From Clostridiales bacterium 1_7_47FAA (GTDB lineage: Bacteria > Bacillota > Clostridia > Lachnospirales > Lachnospiraceae): a stretch of DNA of 64,000 bases. Positions 51,550 to 60,176 of the stretch are shown one piece after another. How positions within the stretch are numbered: the first letter of the stretch is position 1; every line of letters starts with the position of its first letter. Both the position numbers and the translations under genes were made by a program. The notes under the pieces were generated by a model that worked only from the letters and a program-made list of their open reading frames with translations, was not told the origin of the DNA and ran no database searches. The stretch lies in assembly GCA_000155435.1 (NCBI GenBank), contig DS990263.1, positions 186,001 through 250,000 on the forward strand. Reading direction: 5' to 3'.

Positions 51550-53190
51550 ATGGACTTATACAGGATTATTCTGGTGGATGACGAGGAAGAGGTCAGACAG
51601 AGCATCATCAGGAAGATTAACTGGACAGAAGCAGGGTTTCAGGTTGTGGGGGACGCGGAGAACGGGGAGGACGCCATGGAGAAGGTGGAGGCCCTGGAGC
51701 CGGACCTGATCCTTACGGATATCCGTATGCCGTACATGGACGGGCTGACCCTGGCGGAGAAGGTGCGCCAGAAATATCCCTCCATCAAAATCGTCATATT
51801 TTCCGGATACGATGACTTTGAATACGCCAAGCAGGCCATCAAGCTGAATGTGACGGAGTATATATTAAAGCCCGTGAACGTGGAGGAGCTGACCGCCATC
51901 TTAAAGCGCATCAAATCCAACCTGGACGAGGAAATCGAACAGAAGCGGAATGTAAGCCTGCTGCGGGAGAACTATATCAAAAGCCTTCCCATCCTGCGCG
52001 AACAGTTCATCAACGAGCTGATCAGTTATCCGGTGCCGGAAGAAACCGTGGCCGACCGTCTGCAGGAATATGACATACCCCTTGCCGGGGCCAAGAAGTG
52101 GGTGGCTGCCGCCATTGATATCGAGCCGGAGGAAATCCGGGGCAGTGCCATGCTCCCCCTGCACAAGGAGAAGGACCTGATTCCCATCTCCGTGATGCAG
52201 ATTGTGGAAGAGAAGTTAAGGAATTACTGCCGCTGTGCCCTGGCCACCTCGGCCAGGACGGCGGCGGCGGAGATTGCGGTCATTGCGGCCATTGATGGGG
52301 AGAACAGCCAGACCGGGCTGATTGATGTATTGGGTGATATCTGCAAGGAGACAAAGAAAATCCTGGAGGTCCCCATCACGGTGGGAATCGGCCACGGGTG
52401 CCAGGCGTTGTCTGAAATCAGCAGTTCCTACAAGGCTGCGGTGGACGCCCTTGGATACAAGGCCATCGTGGGAAGCGGGAGCACCATCTACATCAATGAC
52501 GTGGAGCCGGTCAGCGGCGGTAAGCTGCAGTTTGACGGCAAGGACGAGGCGGAGCTGATTGCGGCCATCAAGTTCGGCCCCAGGGAAAAGATAGAGGAAG
52601 CCGTGCGCAGCGTCATGGATAAGATGAGCGATGCAAAGGTGCATTTCCGCCAGTGCCAGGCTTATATGCTGAGCGTGTCCAGCAGCATCATACAGAGGAT
52701 CCAGCAGCATGACCTGGATATGGCCCAGATCCTGGAGGAGGGGGAGGAGCACGAGGATACCTTTGCCCTGATTCCCAAGATGCAGAAAAAAGAGGATTTC
52801 AGCCAGTGGCTTCTGTCCGTGGCCCTGCGGATGAACCAGGTGATGAACCAGGAACGTGACAACACCATGAAGCAGGTAATCCAGGAGGCCAAGGAATATA
52901 TCATGGACAATTACCAGGATCCGGACCTTTCCGTGGAGAAAATCTGCCGCCACCTGCATATGAGCCCGGCCTATTTCTCCACCATGTTCAAGAAGGAGAC
53001 GGGACAGGCTTACATCGCCTACCTGACCGAGGTCCGGCTCAACAAGGCGGTGGAGCTGCTCAATAAGACCGATGACAAGACCTATGTGATTGCATCCAAG
53101 GTGGGGTATCAGGAACAGAACTATTTCAGCTATGTGTTCAAGAAACGCTTCGGGATCTCCCCCACTAAGTTCAGGGGAGCGAAAAGGTAA
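51550..53190 (+). CDS. yesN: YesN-like AraC-type response regulator
   Basis: A 546-residue regulator. The receiver domain (1-120) has the acidic pair in VDDEEE, phosphoacceptor Asp57 in LILTDIRMPYMDG and Lys in YILKPVN. A long middle region (about 125-430) precedes an AraC-type double helix-turn-helix (about 440-545; YFSTMFKKETGQAYIAYL and YFSYVFKKRFGISPTKF). Start at 51550 follows AAAGGGG; the frame from 51484 begins too near the promoter. Paired with the kinase gene 10 bases downstream; likely activates the sugar transporter genes further on (inference). Confidence 0.92.
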   Translation: MDLYRIILVDDEEEVRQSIIRKINWTEAGFQVVGDAENGEDAMEKVEALEPDLILTDIRMPYMDGLTLAEKVRQKYPSIKIVIFSGYDDFEYAKQAIKLNVTEYILKPVNVEELTAILKRIKSNLDEEIEQKRNVSLLRENYIKSLPILREQFINELISYPVPEETVADRLQEYDIPLAGAKKWVAAAIDIEPEEIRGSAMLPLHKEKDLIPISVMQIVEEKLRNYCRCALATSARTAAAEIAVIAAIDGENSQTGLIDVLGDICKETKKILEVPITVGIGHGCQALSEISSSYKAAVDALGYKAIVGSGSTIYINDVEPVSGGKLQFDGKDEAELIAAIKFGPREKIEEAVRSVMDKMSDAKVHFRQCQAYMLSVSSSIIQRIQQHDLDMAQILEEGEEHEDTFALIPKMQKKEDFSQWLLSVALRMNQVMNQERDNTMKQVIQEAKEYIMDNYQDPDLSVEKICRHLHMSPAYFSTMFKKETGQAYIAYLTEVRLNKAVELLNKTDDKTYVIASKVGYQEQNYFSYVFKKRFGISPTKFRGAKR

Positions 53191-53200
53191 GGAGACGGAC

Positions 53201-54997
53201 ATGCTTTTTGAAAAGCAGAGGCAGGGGGTGCAGAAGGCCAGCATCCGCTACATCATATTCATTTATTTTACGCTGACCGCCCTGGCTGCCAGCGTATTCA
53301 TCGGAATTTCCCTCTATACAAGGCTGTCGGGACAGATGGCGGACACCATACAGGAAGAGAACCAGATACTGATTAACCAGATTAACCGTTCCATGGATTC
53401 CTACCTGCAGACGGTGATGAAGCTGTCCGATTCCCTTTATTACGGCGTAATCAAGAACGCAGACCTTTCGGACGGTTCCATTGGCAGCGAGATTACCCTT
53501 CTCTATGACAATAACAAGGATAATATTGAAAATATCGCCCTGCTGTCCAAGACCGGGCAGATGCTGGAATCCGTGCCCGCGGCCAGGCTCAAATCCAATA
53601 TAGACGTAATCGACGAGAACTGGTTCCAGAACACCCTTTTAAAAACGGAGAACCTTCATTTCTCCACACCCCATGTACAGACAATCTTCGATGGAAGCGA
53701 AAGCCAGTACCGCTGGGTCATTTCCATGTCAAGGGCAGTGGAAATCACCAACGGTCCCTATACGGACCAGGGCGTGCTGCTCATTGATATACGCTACAAC
53801 AGCCTGGAACGGCTGTTTGACGGCGTGAACCTGGGCAACGGCGGATATGCGTACCTGATCAGCAGCGATGGGGAAATCATCTACCACCCAAAGGCCCAGC
53901 TTATCGACTCCGGCATTGTCAGGGAGAACAACCTGGAGGCGGCCGGCCTTAAGGACGGCAATTACGAGGAGGTATTCGGCGGGGAAAAGCGGATTGTGTC
54001 CGTGAAGACCGTGGGATATACGGGATGGAAGATTGTGGGCGTGACGCCTCTTGACGGCATGTCCCTCAACAACATCAAGACAAAGCTTCTGATGGTGTTC
54101 ATCATCGCCTTCGTGCTGTTCATCCTCTCCATCATCAACTCCTACATTTCCACCAGGATCACGGATCCCATCAAGGAGCTGGAGAAGGCGGTCAATGAGA
54201 TTGAGGAAGGAAACCTGGAGGTGGAGGTGAAAAGCGCCGGTTCCTATGAGATACAGCATCTGGGCACTTCCATCCAAAGCATGGCCAGACGGATCCGGAA
54301 GCTGATGAACGATATTGTGGCGGAGCATGAATCCAAGCGGAGAAGTGAATTTGACACCCTCCAGTCCCAGATCAACCCCCATTTCCTCTACAATACCCTG
54401 GATATCATTGTGTGGATGATTGAAAATGAAAAGCAGTCCGAGGCCGTGAAGGTGGTGACGGCCCTTGCAAGATTCTTCCGCATCAGCTTAAGCAAGGGAA
54501 AGAGCATCATACCGGTAAGGGACGAGCTGGAGCACGTGCGCAATTACCTGATGATCCAGCATATGCGCTATAAGAATAAATTCACCTATGCCATTGAGGC
54601 GGATGAGGATGTCCTGGAACTGGCAAGCTTAAAGCTCATGCTCCAGCCCCTGGTGGAAAATGCCATCTACCACGGTATGGAGTTCATGGACGGGGACGGG
54701 GAAATCCTGGTCAGGGCATGGCGCCGGGAGGATGACCTTTATATGAGCGTGTCCGACAATGGCTTAGGCATGACCCGGGAGCAGGTGGACCGCCTGTTCT
54801 CAGCCACGGACCATATGCCCTCAGGCAGGGGTTCAGGTATCGGCGTGAAGAATGTGAATGAGCGGATCAAGCTCTATTTTGGAACTGGTTACGGCCTTGA
54901 AATCCAGTCGGAACCAGATGAGGGAACCACGGTGACGGCGCATCTGCCGGCCATTTCCTATCAGGAAGCAAAGAAAGAGGAAGCCTATGTCAAATAA
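53201..54997 (+). CDS. yesM: YesM-like sensor histidine kinase
   Basis: A 598-residue kinase. Membrane helices near 15-38 and 295-317 flank an extracytoplasmic Cache-type domain. A HAMP linker (about 315-370) leads to the His_kinase domain with QINPHFLYNTLDII (His near 393) and a HATPase domain with LVENAIYHG and GSGIGVKNVNERI. SD AAGGAG precedes ATG 53201. Its end overlaps the next gene by 11 bases, coupling it to a membrane-anchored sugar-binding protein. Confidence 0.93.
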   Translation: MLFEKQRQGVQKASIRYIIFIYFTLTALAASVFIGISLYTRLSGQMADTIQEENQILINQINRSMDSYLQTVMKLSDSLYYGVIKNADLSDGSIGSEITLLYDNNKDNIENIALLSKTGQMLESVPAARLKSNIDVIDENWFQNTLLKTENLHFSTPHVQTIFDGSESQYRWVISMSRAVEITNGPYTDQGVLLIDIRYNSLERLFDGVNLGNGGYAYLISSDGEIIYHPKAQLIDSGIVRENNLEAAGLKDGNYEEVFGGEKRIVSVKTVGYTGWKIVGVTPLDGMSLNNIKTKLLMVFIIAFVLFILSIINSYISTRITDPIKELEKAVNEIEEGNLEVEVKSAGSYEIQHLGTSIQSMARRIRKLMNDIVAEHESKRRSEFDTLQSQINPHFLYNTLDIIVWMIENEKQSEAVKVVTALARFFRISLSKGKSIIPVRDELEHVRNYLMIQHMRYKNKFTYAIEADEDVLELASLKLMLQPLVENAIYHGMEFMDGDGEILVRAWRREDDLYMSVSDNGLGMTREQVDRLFSATDHMPSGRGSGIGVKNVNERIKLYFGTGYGLEIQSEPDEGTTVTAHLPAISYQEAKKEEAYVK

Positions 54998-55958
54998 AGG
55001 GAAGATTCTCTGGTGCATATGGGCCGGTATCCTGGTCCTGCTGTTTTTGATGTCCTCCACGGACCTTATCATCAAGGAAAAGGAAATCGAGGTATACCCG
55101 GTTTCCGTCATCATCGACGGGGACAATGATGACTACTATGTTAATTTAAAAAAGGGCATGGAACAGGCGGCGGTGGAGTTCCACGGGGACGTCAGCTTCA
55201 TCACCCTTTACGCCGACCATGACCAGGCACAGCAGACGGAGCTGGTGAAACGGGAAATCAGGGATGGGGCGCGGGCTGTCATCCTGGCTCCGGTGAAGCC
55301 GGAGGAGGCGGTCAAGGAGCTGGAGGCCATGAATCCGGGCTGCCCGGTCCTCTTTCTTGGCCGTCCCCAGTCCAGCGGCAGGGTGGCGGATACCATAGGT
55401 GTGGACAGCCTGGAGATTGGAAGGATGCTGGGGGAGGCCGCTGTATCCCAGGCCCCGAAGGACATCCCGGTCTATCTCTTTTGCAAGGGGTTAGACTATG
55501 GGGACGGCTCCCTAGTCTATGAGGGGGTCAGTGGCGTGCTGGAGGAACATGGGTATGATTACCGGCTCATTGAGAAGAAGAACCAGGACACATACAGGCA
55601 GGCTGTCCAGGAAACGGATTCCCCCGGCAGCGGCAAGATCACCATCATAGCCCTGGATGTACAGTCCCTGGACCAGGCAGCCCAGATACTGGAGGAGGAC
55701 ACCATATACCAGGGCAGGGTGTCAGGGCTTTACGGAGTGGGGAGCACCACATCCTTACTCAGGGCGCTGGAAAAGGGGATTGTCACGGGGATGACGGCCT
55801 ATAACCAGTTTGACGAGGGATATTTAAGCGTGAAGCAGGCGGTGGAAGCCATCCAGGGCACGCACCAGAAGCAGGAGACGCGGCTTACGGCCATCTACGT
55901 GGATAAGGACAGGCTGAGGGATAAGACATATGAGAAAATGTTCTATCCCATTGAGTAG
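54987..55958 (+). CDS. membrane-anchored periplasmic-binding-like sensor protein
   Basis: A 323-residue protein with an N-terminal helix (about 8-24) and a type I periplasmic-binding fold outside the membrane (VSVIIDGDNDDYYVNLKKGM, GARAVILAPVKPEEA, SGLYGVGSTTSLLRALEKG). No lipobox. It overlaps the kinase gene. Known precedent: in clostridial XylFII-LytS-YesN systems an anchored sugar-binding protein presents the sugar to the kinase. By analogy this is probably the ligand-sensing partner of YesM (inference). Ligand unknown, although the neighbouring transporter is galactose-type. Confidence 0.8.
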   Translation: MSNKGKILWCIWAGILVLLFLMSSTDLIIKEKEIEVYPVSVIIDGDNDDYYVNLKKGMEQAAVEFHGDVSFITLYADHDQAQQTELVKREIRDGARAVILAPVKPEEAVKELEAMNPGCPVLFLGRPQSSGRVADTIGVDSLEIGRMLGEAAVSQAPKDIPVYLFCKGLDYGDGSLVYEGVSGVLEEHGYDYRLIEKKNQDTYRQAVQETDSPGSGKITIIALDVQSLDQAAQILEEDTIYQGRVSGLYGVGSTTSLLRALEKGIVTGMTAYNQFDEGYLSVKQAVEAIQGTHQKQETRLTAIYVDKDRLRDKTYEKMFYPIE

Positions 55959-55990
55959 CGGAAATCGGGAAAATGAAAGGGGTATGGGCC

Positions 55991-57043
55991 ATGAAGCGGA
56001 ATTGGATTTATTTACTGGCGGTTTGTTTAGGAATCGGCATCCTCATAGGGTTCTGGCAGTACAGGGAAAATGAAGGACAGCGGCAGACAAAGAAGAATTC
56101 CATCCGCATCGGGGTCCTTCTCTACCGCGGGGATGATACCTTCATCGGAACCCTGCGCGCAGGCCTGGAGGATAAGGCAAAGGAATATGAACAGAAAACA
56201 GGAATTAAGGTGAAGCTGGATATCCTGGACTCCAAGGGAAGCCAGAATACCCAGAACAGCCAGGTGGAGCGCCTGATTTCCCTGGGCTGTGACGCTTTGT
56301 GCATCAATAGCGTGGACCGTTCATCGGCTTCCATCATCATTGACAAAGCCATGGATGCGGGGACCCCCGTGGTGTTCTTTAACCGGGAACCGGTGGAGGA
56401 GGACATGAACCGCTGGGAAAAGCTGTACTATGTGGGCGCGGATGCAAAGGAATCGGCGGTGCTGCAGGGAGATGCCCTGGTGGATGCATACAGGAAGGAT
56501 TCCCGCACCCTGGACGCCAACGGGAACGGTCTGGTGAGTTATGTGCTCCTGGAGGGGGAGACCAGCCACCAGGACTCCCTGATCCGCACGGAGTGGTCCA
56601 TCCAGACCTTGAAGGACGGAGGGGTTCCCCTGGAGAAGATTACAGGGGGGATTGCCAACTGGGACAGGAGCCAGGCTTCCGCCCTGATGGAACAGTGGCT
56701 GAAGGAATACCCGGGACAGATAGAACTGGTGGTCAGCAACAATGATGACATGGCCCTGGGCGCTATCGACGCCATGAACCGGGCCGGGATTGGGGCCAAT
56801 TCCATCAAGGTGGTGGGCATTGACGGCACCCCGGTGGGCATAAAGGCCCTGGAGGAGGGAACCCTCTTCGCCACCGTGGAATCGGACAAGGAACGTTACG
56901 CCCAGGCCATATTCGACATTGCCTGGAGCCTGTCCCTGGACCAGGACCCCAAGTCCGTGGTACCGCTGGTCAATGGGAAATATTACTGGTGTCCCCAGCG
57001 GGTCCTGACCCAGGAGGAGGCAAAACTGCTTAAAAATAAGTAA
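55991..57043 (+). CDS. membrane-anchored galactose-binding-like protein, canonical order
   Basis: A 350-residue MglB-like protein with an uncleaved N-terminal helix (about 5-22). It has the normal lobe order: IRIGVLLYRGDDTFIG (38-53), CINSVDR with Asn106, TPVVFFNREP (125-134), a calcium-loop-like DANGNG (175-180), SHQDSLIRT with His193, Asp195 and Arg199, Trp224, VVSNNDDMALGA (248-258) and VGIDGTPVG with Asp278. Most MglB glucose/galactose contacts are therefore kept. It is coupled to the sensing operon, so a second sensor is as likely as a transport role. Start at 55991 has AAAGGGG eight bases upstream; 55973 is the alternative. Confidence 0.8.
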   Translation: MKRNWIYLLAVCLGIGILIGFWQYRENEGQRQTKKNSIRIGVLLYRGDDTFIGTLRAGLEDKAKEYEQKTGIKVKLDILDSKGSQNTQNSQVERLISLGCDALCINSVDRSSASIIIDKAMDAGTPVVFFNREPVEEDMNRWEKLYYVGADAKESAVLQGDALVDAYRKDSRTLDANGNGLVSYVLLEGETSHQDSLIRTEWSIQTLKDGGVPLEKITGGIANWDRSQASALMEQWLKEYPGQIELVVSNNDDMALGAIDAMNRAGIGANSIKVVGIDGTPVGIKALEEGTLFATVESDKERYAQAIFDIAWSLSLDQDPKSVVPLVNGKYYWCPQRVLTQEEAKLLKNK

Positions 57044-57204
57044 GCTCCCATAAAAACCTGATAAAAAAATACAGAATCAAAGAAATTTTATAATCATTCT
57101 TTAAAAATCCTATGGAAAAATGCACAACCAGGCCGTATAATGGCCTTGTTGTTAAGCAAAAACAACCAAAGACAATCATAATATTTATAAGGGAGGAATT
57201 CAAA

Positions 57205-58542
57205 ATGAAAAAAGCATTAAGTGTTGCCCTTGCGTGTTCCATGGCATTATCACTCGTTGCCTGCGGCGGCGGAAGCAAGCCAACGGAAGCACCAACAACA
57301 GCAGCCGCTGGTGGTGATACCACAACTGAGGCAGCAGCTGACACGACGACCGAGGCAGCAGCAGCTGACAGCGGCGCAGAACTGGCCAACAAGGACAAAC
57401 CATTGGTATGGTTTAACCGCCAGCCATCCAGCAGTGCTACAGGACAGCTGGATATGACAGCCCTGAATTTCAATAAGGATACATACTATGTAGGTTTCGA
57501 CGCTAACCAGGGCGCTGAGCTTCAGGGTACCATGGTTAAGGATTACATCGAGAAGAACATTGACACAATCGACCGCAACGGCGACGGAATCATCGGTTAT
57601 GTCCTGGCAATCGGGGATATCGGACATAATGACTCCATTGCACGTACAAGAGGCGTCCGTAAGGCTCTTGGCACAGGCGTTGAAAAAGATGGCAACATTG
57701 ACAGTACCCCGGTTGGTACAAATGCAGACGGTACGGCAACTGTTGTACAGGACGGCTCCATTGAAGCAGGCGGCAAGACATACGTGGTCCGCGAGCTGGC
57801 TTCCCAGGAGATGAAGAACTCCGCAGGCGCTACATGGGATGCAGCTACCGCTGGTAACGGAATCGGCACATGGTCTTCCTCTTTCGGCGACCAGATTGAT
57901 ATCGTTGTATCCAATAACGACGGCATGGGCATGTCCATGTTCAACGCATGGTCCAAGGATAACAACGTTCCTACATTCGGCTATGATGCAAACAGCGACG
58001 CAGTTGCTGCCATCGCAGAAGGCTACGGCGGCACAATCAGCCAGCATGCAGACGTACAGGCATATCTGACACTTCGTGTGCTTCGTAATGCACTGGACGG
58101 AGTTGACATTAACACCGGTATTGCAACACCAGATCCAGCAGGTAATGTCCTGAGTGACGATGTATATGTATACAGGGCAGATGAGCGTTCCTACTACGCC
58201 CTGAACGTTGCTGTTACTTCTGACAACTACCAGGATTTCATGGATTCCACCATGGTTTATGCACCTGTATCCAACCAGCTGGATGCCAGCACAAGCCCTG
58301 AAAAGGCTGTATGGCTGAACATCTACAACTCAGCTGATAACTTCCTGGGTTCCACCTATCAGCCGCTGCTTCAGAAGTATGATAAGCTTCTCAACCTGAA
58401 GGTTGACTACATCGGCGGTGACGGACAGACTGAGTCCAACATCACAAACCGTCTTGGAAATCCAAGCCAGTATGACGCATTTGCCATTAACATGGTTAAG
58501 ACAGATAACGCAGCTTCATACACATCTCTGCTTGAGCAGTAA
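57205..58542 (+). CDS. mglB: galactose-type ABC transporter binding lipoprotein, apparently circularly permuted
   Basis: A 445-residue lipoprotein: signal peptide with lipobox SLVAC (Cys20), then a Thr/Ala/Glu-rich linker to about 62. The binding fold starts where MglB normally is a quarter through: KPLVWFNRQP (65-74), then VGFDANQGAE, calcium-type loop DRNGDG (123-128), GHNDSIAR (His141, Asp143, Arg147), Trp211, VVSNND (234-239) and FGYDAN (Asp261). After the point where MglB usually ends, residues 367-445 supply the missing first segment: AVWLNIYNSADNFLGS (Asp378, Asn379, Phe380) and FAINMVKTDNA (Asn429). All sugar-contact segments are present, in permuted order. AAGGGAGG precedes the ATG. 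Confidence 0.85.
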   Translation: MKKALSVALACSMALSLVACGGGSKPTEAPTTAAAGGDTTTEAAADTTTEAAAADSGAELANKDKPLVWFNRQPSSSATGQLDMTALNFNKDTYYVGFDANQGAELQGTMVKDYIEKNIDTIDRNGDGIIGYVLAIGDIGHNDSIARTRGVRKALGTGVEKDGNIDSTPVGTNADGTATVVQDGSIEAGGKTYVVRELASQEMKNSAGATWDAATAGNGIGTWSSSFGDQIDIVVSNNDGMGMSMFNAWSKDNNVPTFGYDANSDAVAAIAEGYGGTISQHADVQAYLTLRVLRNALDGVDINTGIATPDPAGNVLSDDVYVYRADERSYYALNVAVTSDNYQDFMDSTMVYAPVSNQLDASTSPEKAVWLNIYNSADNFLGSTYQPLLQKYDKLLNLKVDYIGGDGQTESNITNRLGNPSQYDAFAINMVKTDNAASYTSLLEQ

Positions 58543-58574
58543 TAATCATTGAAATAAAAATGTACTGTTAACTG

Positions 58575-58604
58575 TTATTAGGGAGAAGAAATTCTCCCTA
58601 ATAA
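58575..58604 (+). promoter_or_regulatory. 13-bp hairpin with GAAA loop between mglB and mglA
   Basis: TTATTAGGGAGAA and TTCTCCCTAATAA form a perfect stem closed by GAAA, a GNRA tetraloop. There is no T run. Such hairpins behind binding-protein genes usually protect the upstream mRNA and let the binding protein be made in excess over the ATPase and permease. Confidence 0.7.
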
Positions 58605-58658
58605 TCGATTTAGACTTAATACTGAAACCAATCAATCTATGTATACAGGAGTAAAATA

Positions 58659-60167
58659 ATGGCAGATAAGAAAGATGATATCGTCTTATCAATACGCGGT
58701 ATGAGCAAGTCCTTCGGCCGTAACAGGGTTCTGGACCATATCAACCTGGATGTGAAGCGTGGAACCGTTATGGGGCTTATGGGTGAGAATGGCGCCGGCA
58801 AGTCAACCATGATGAAGTGCCTTTTCGGCACTTACCAGAAAGACGAGGGAAATATCTTCCTGAATGGCAAGGAAGTAAGCTTTTCCGGACCAAAGGATGC
58901 TCTTGAAAACGGCATTGCAATGGTCCACCAGGAACTCAACCAGTGTCTGGAGCGGAATGTGATTGATAATCTGTTCCTTGGACGCTATCCGGTCAATTCC
59001 ATGGGTGTAATTGATGAAGGCAGAATGAAAAAGGAAGCCGCTGAGCTTTTTAGGAAATTGGGCATGACCGTTAACCTTACCCAGCCCATGGGTCGCATGT
59101 CCGTATCACAGAGGCAAATGTGTGAAATCGCTAAGGCCATTTCCTATAATTCCAGAGTGATTGTTCTGGATGAGCCTACTTCCTCCCTGACCGTACAGGA
59201 GGTTGATAAGCTCTTCGAGATGATGAGGATGTTAAAAGAGCAGGGAATCGCCCTGATTTATATTTCCCACAAGATGGATGAGATTTTCGAAATCTGCGAT
59301 GAGATATCAGTGCTTCGGGATGGCAACCTGGTCATGACAAAGAGCACCAAGGATGCAAACATGAATGAGCTGATTGCGGCAATGGTGGGCCGTTCCCTTG
59401 ATAACCGGTTCCCTCCGGTTGACAATACCCCTGGGGATGTGATCCTGTCCATACAGAATTTATCCACGAAGTTTGAACCTCATCTGCAGGATGTCTCGTT
59501 TGACGTAAAAGAAGGCGAGATATTTGGGCTTTACGGCCTGGTGGGGGCAGGGCGGACAGAACTTTTGGAAACAATCTTTGGTGTCCGCACCAGAGCGGCA
59601 GGGCGGGTTTATTTCAATAACCGTCTTATGAATTTCAGCAGCGCAAAGGAAGCCATGGAGCATGGCTTTGCCATGATTACTGAGGAGCGGAAGGCAAACG
59701 GCCTGTTTTTAAAGGGTGACCTTACCTTTAATACCACCATTGCCAACCTGCAGCAGTACATGTCAGGAATGGCGCTTTCCGATGCAAAGATGGTAAAGGC
59801 CACGGCAAAGGAAATAAAAATCATGCATACCAAGTGTATGGGTCCTGATGACATGATTTCCAGCCTTTCCGGCGGCAACCAGCAGAAGGTCATCTTTGGA
59901 AAATGGCTGGAACGCAGTCCGCAGGTGTTTATGATGGACGAACCCACAAGAGGTATCGATGTGGGTGCAAAGTATGAAATATATGAGCTGATCATCAATA
60001 TGGCGAAACAGGGGAAGACAATCATCGTTGTTTCTTCTGAGATGCCGGAGATACTGGGTATCACGAACCGTATTGGTGTTATGTCAAATGGACGTCTTTC
60101 AGGAATTGTCAATACAAAAGAGACGGATCAGGAAGAACTTTTGAGGCTCAGTGCAAAATACCTATAA
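58659..60167 (+). CDS. mglA: sugar ABC transporter ATPase, two nucleotide-binding domains
   Basis: A 502-residue MglA/RbsA-type ATPase. Domain 1: Walker A GENGAGKSTMMK, signature MSVSQRQMCEIAKA, Walker B VIVLDEPTSSL. Domain 2: a degenerate Walker A GLVGAGRTELL, the signature LSGGNQQKVIFGKWL and Walker B VFMMDEPTRGID. The mismatch between the domains is normal for this family. It energises import through the adjacent permease. SD AGGAGT. Nine bases separate it from the permease gene. Confidence 0.95.
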   Translation: MADKKDDIVLSIRGMSKSFGRNRVLDHINLDVKRGTVMGLMGENGAGKSTMMKCLFGTYQKDEGNIFLNGKEVSFSGPKDALENGIAMVHQELNQCLERNVIDNLFLGRYPVNSMGVIDEGRMKKEAAELFRKLGMTVNLTQPMGRMSVSQRQMCEIAKAISYNSRVIVLDEPTSSLTVQEVDKLFEMMRMLKEQGIALIYISHKMDEIFEICDEISVLRDGNLVMTKSTKDANMNELIAAMVGRSLDNRFPPVDNTPGDVILSIQNLSTKFEPHLQDVSFDVKEGEIFGLYGLVGAGRTELLETIFGVRTRAAGRVYFNNRLMNFSSAKEAMEHGFAMITEERKANGLFLKGDLTFNTTIANLQQYMSGMALSDAKMVKATAKEIKIMHTKCMGPDDMISSLSGGNQQKVIFGKWLERSPQVFMMDEPTRGIDVGAKYEIYELIINMAKQGKTIIVVSSEMPEILGITNRIGVMSNGRLSGIVNTKETDQEELLRLSAKYL

Positions 60168-60176
60168 GGGGGATTC

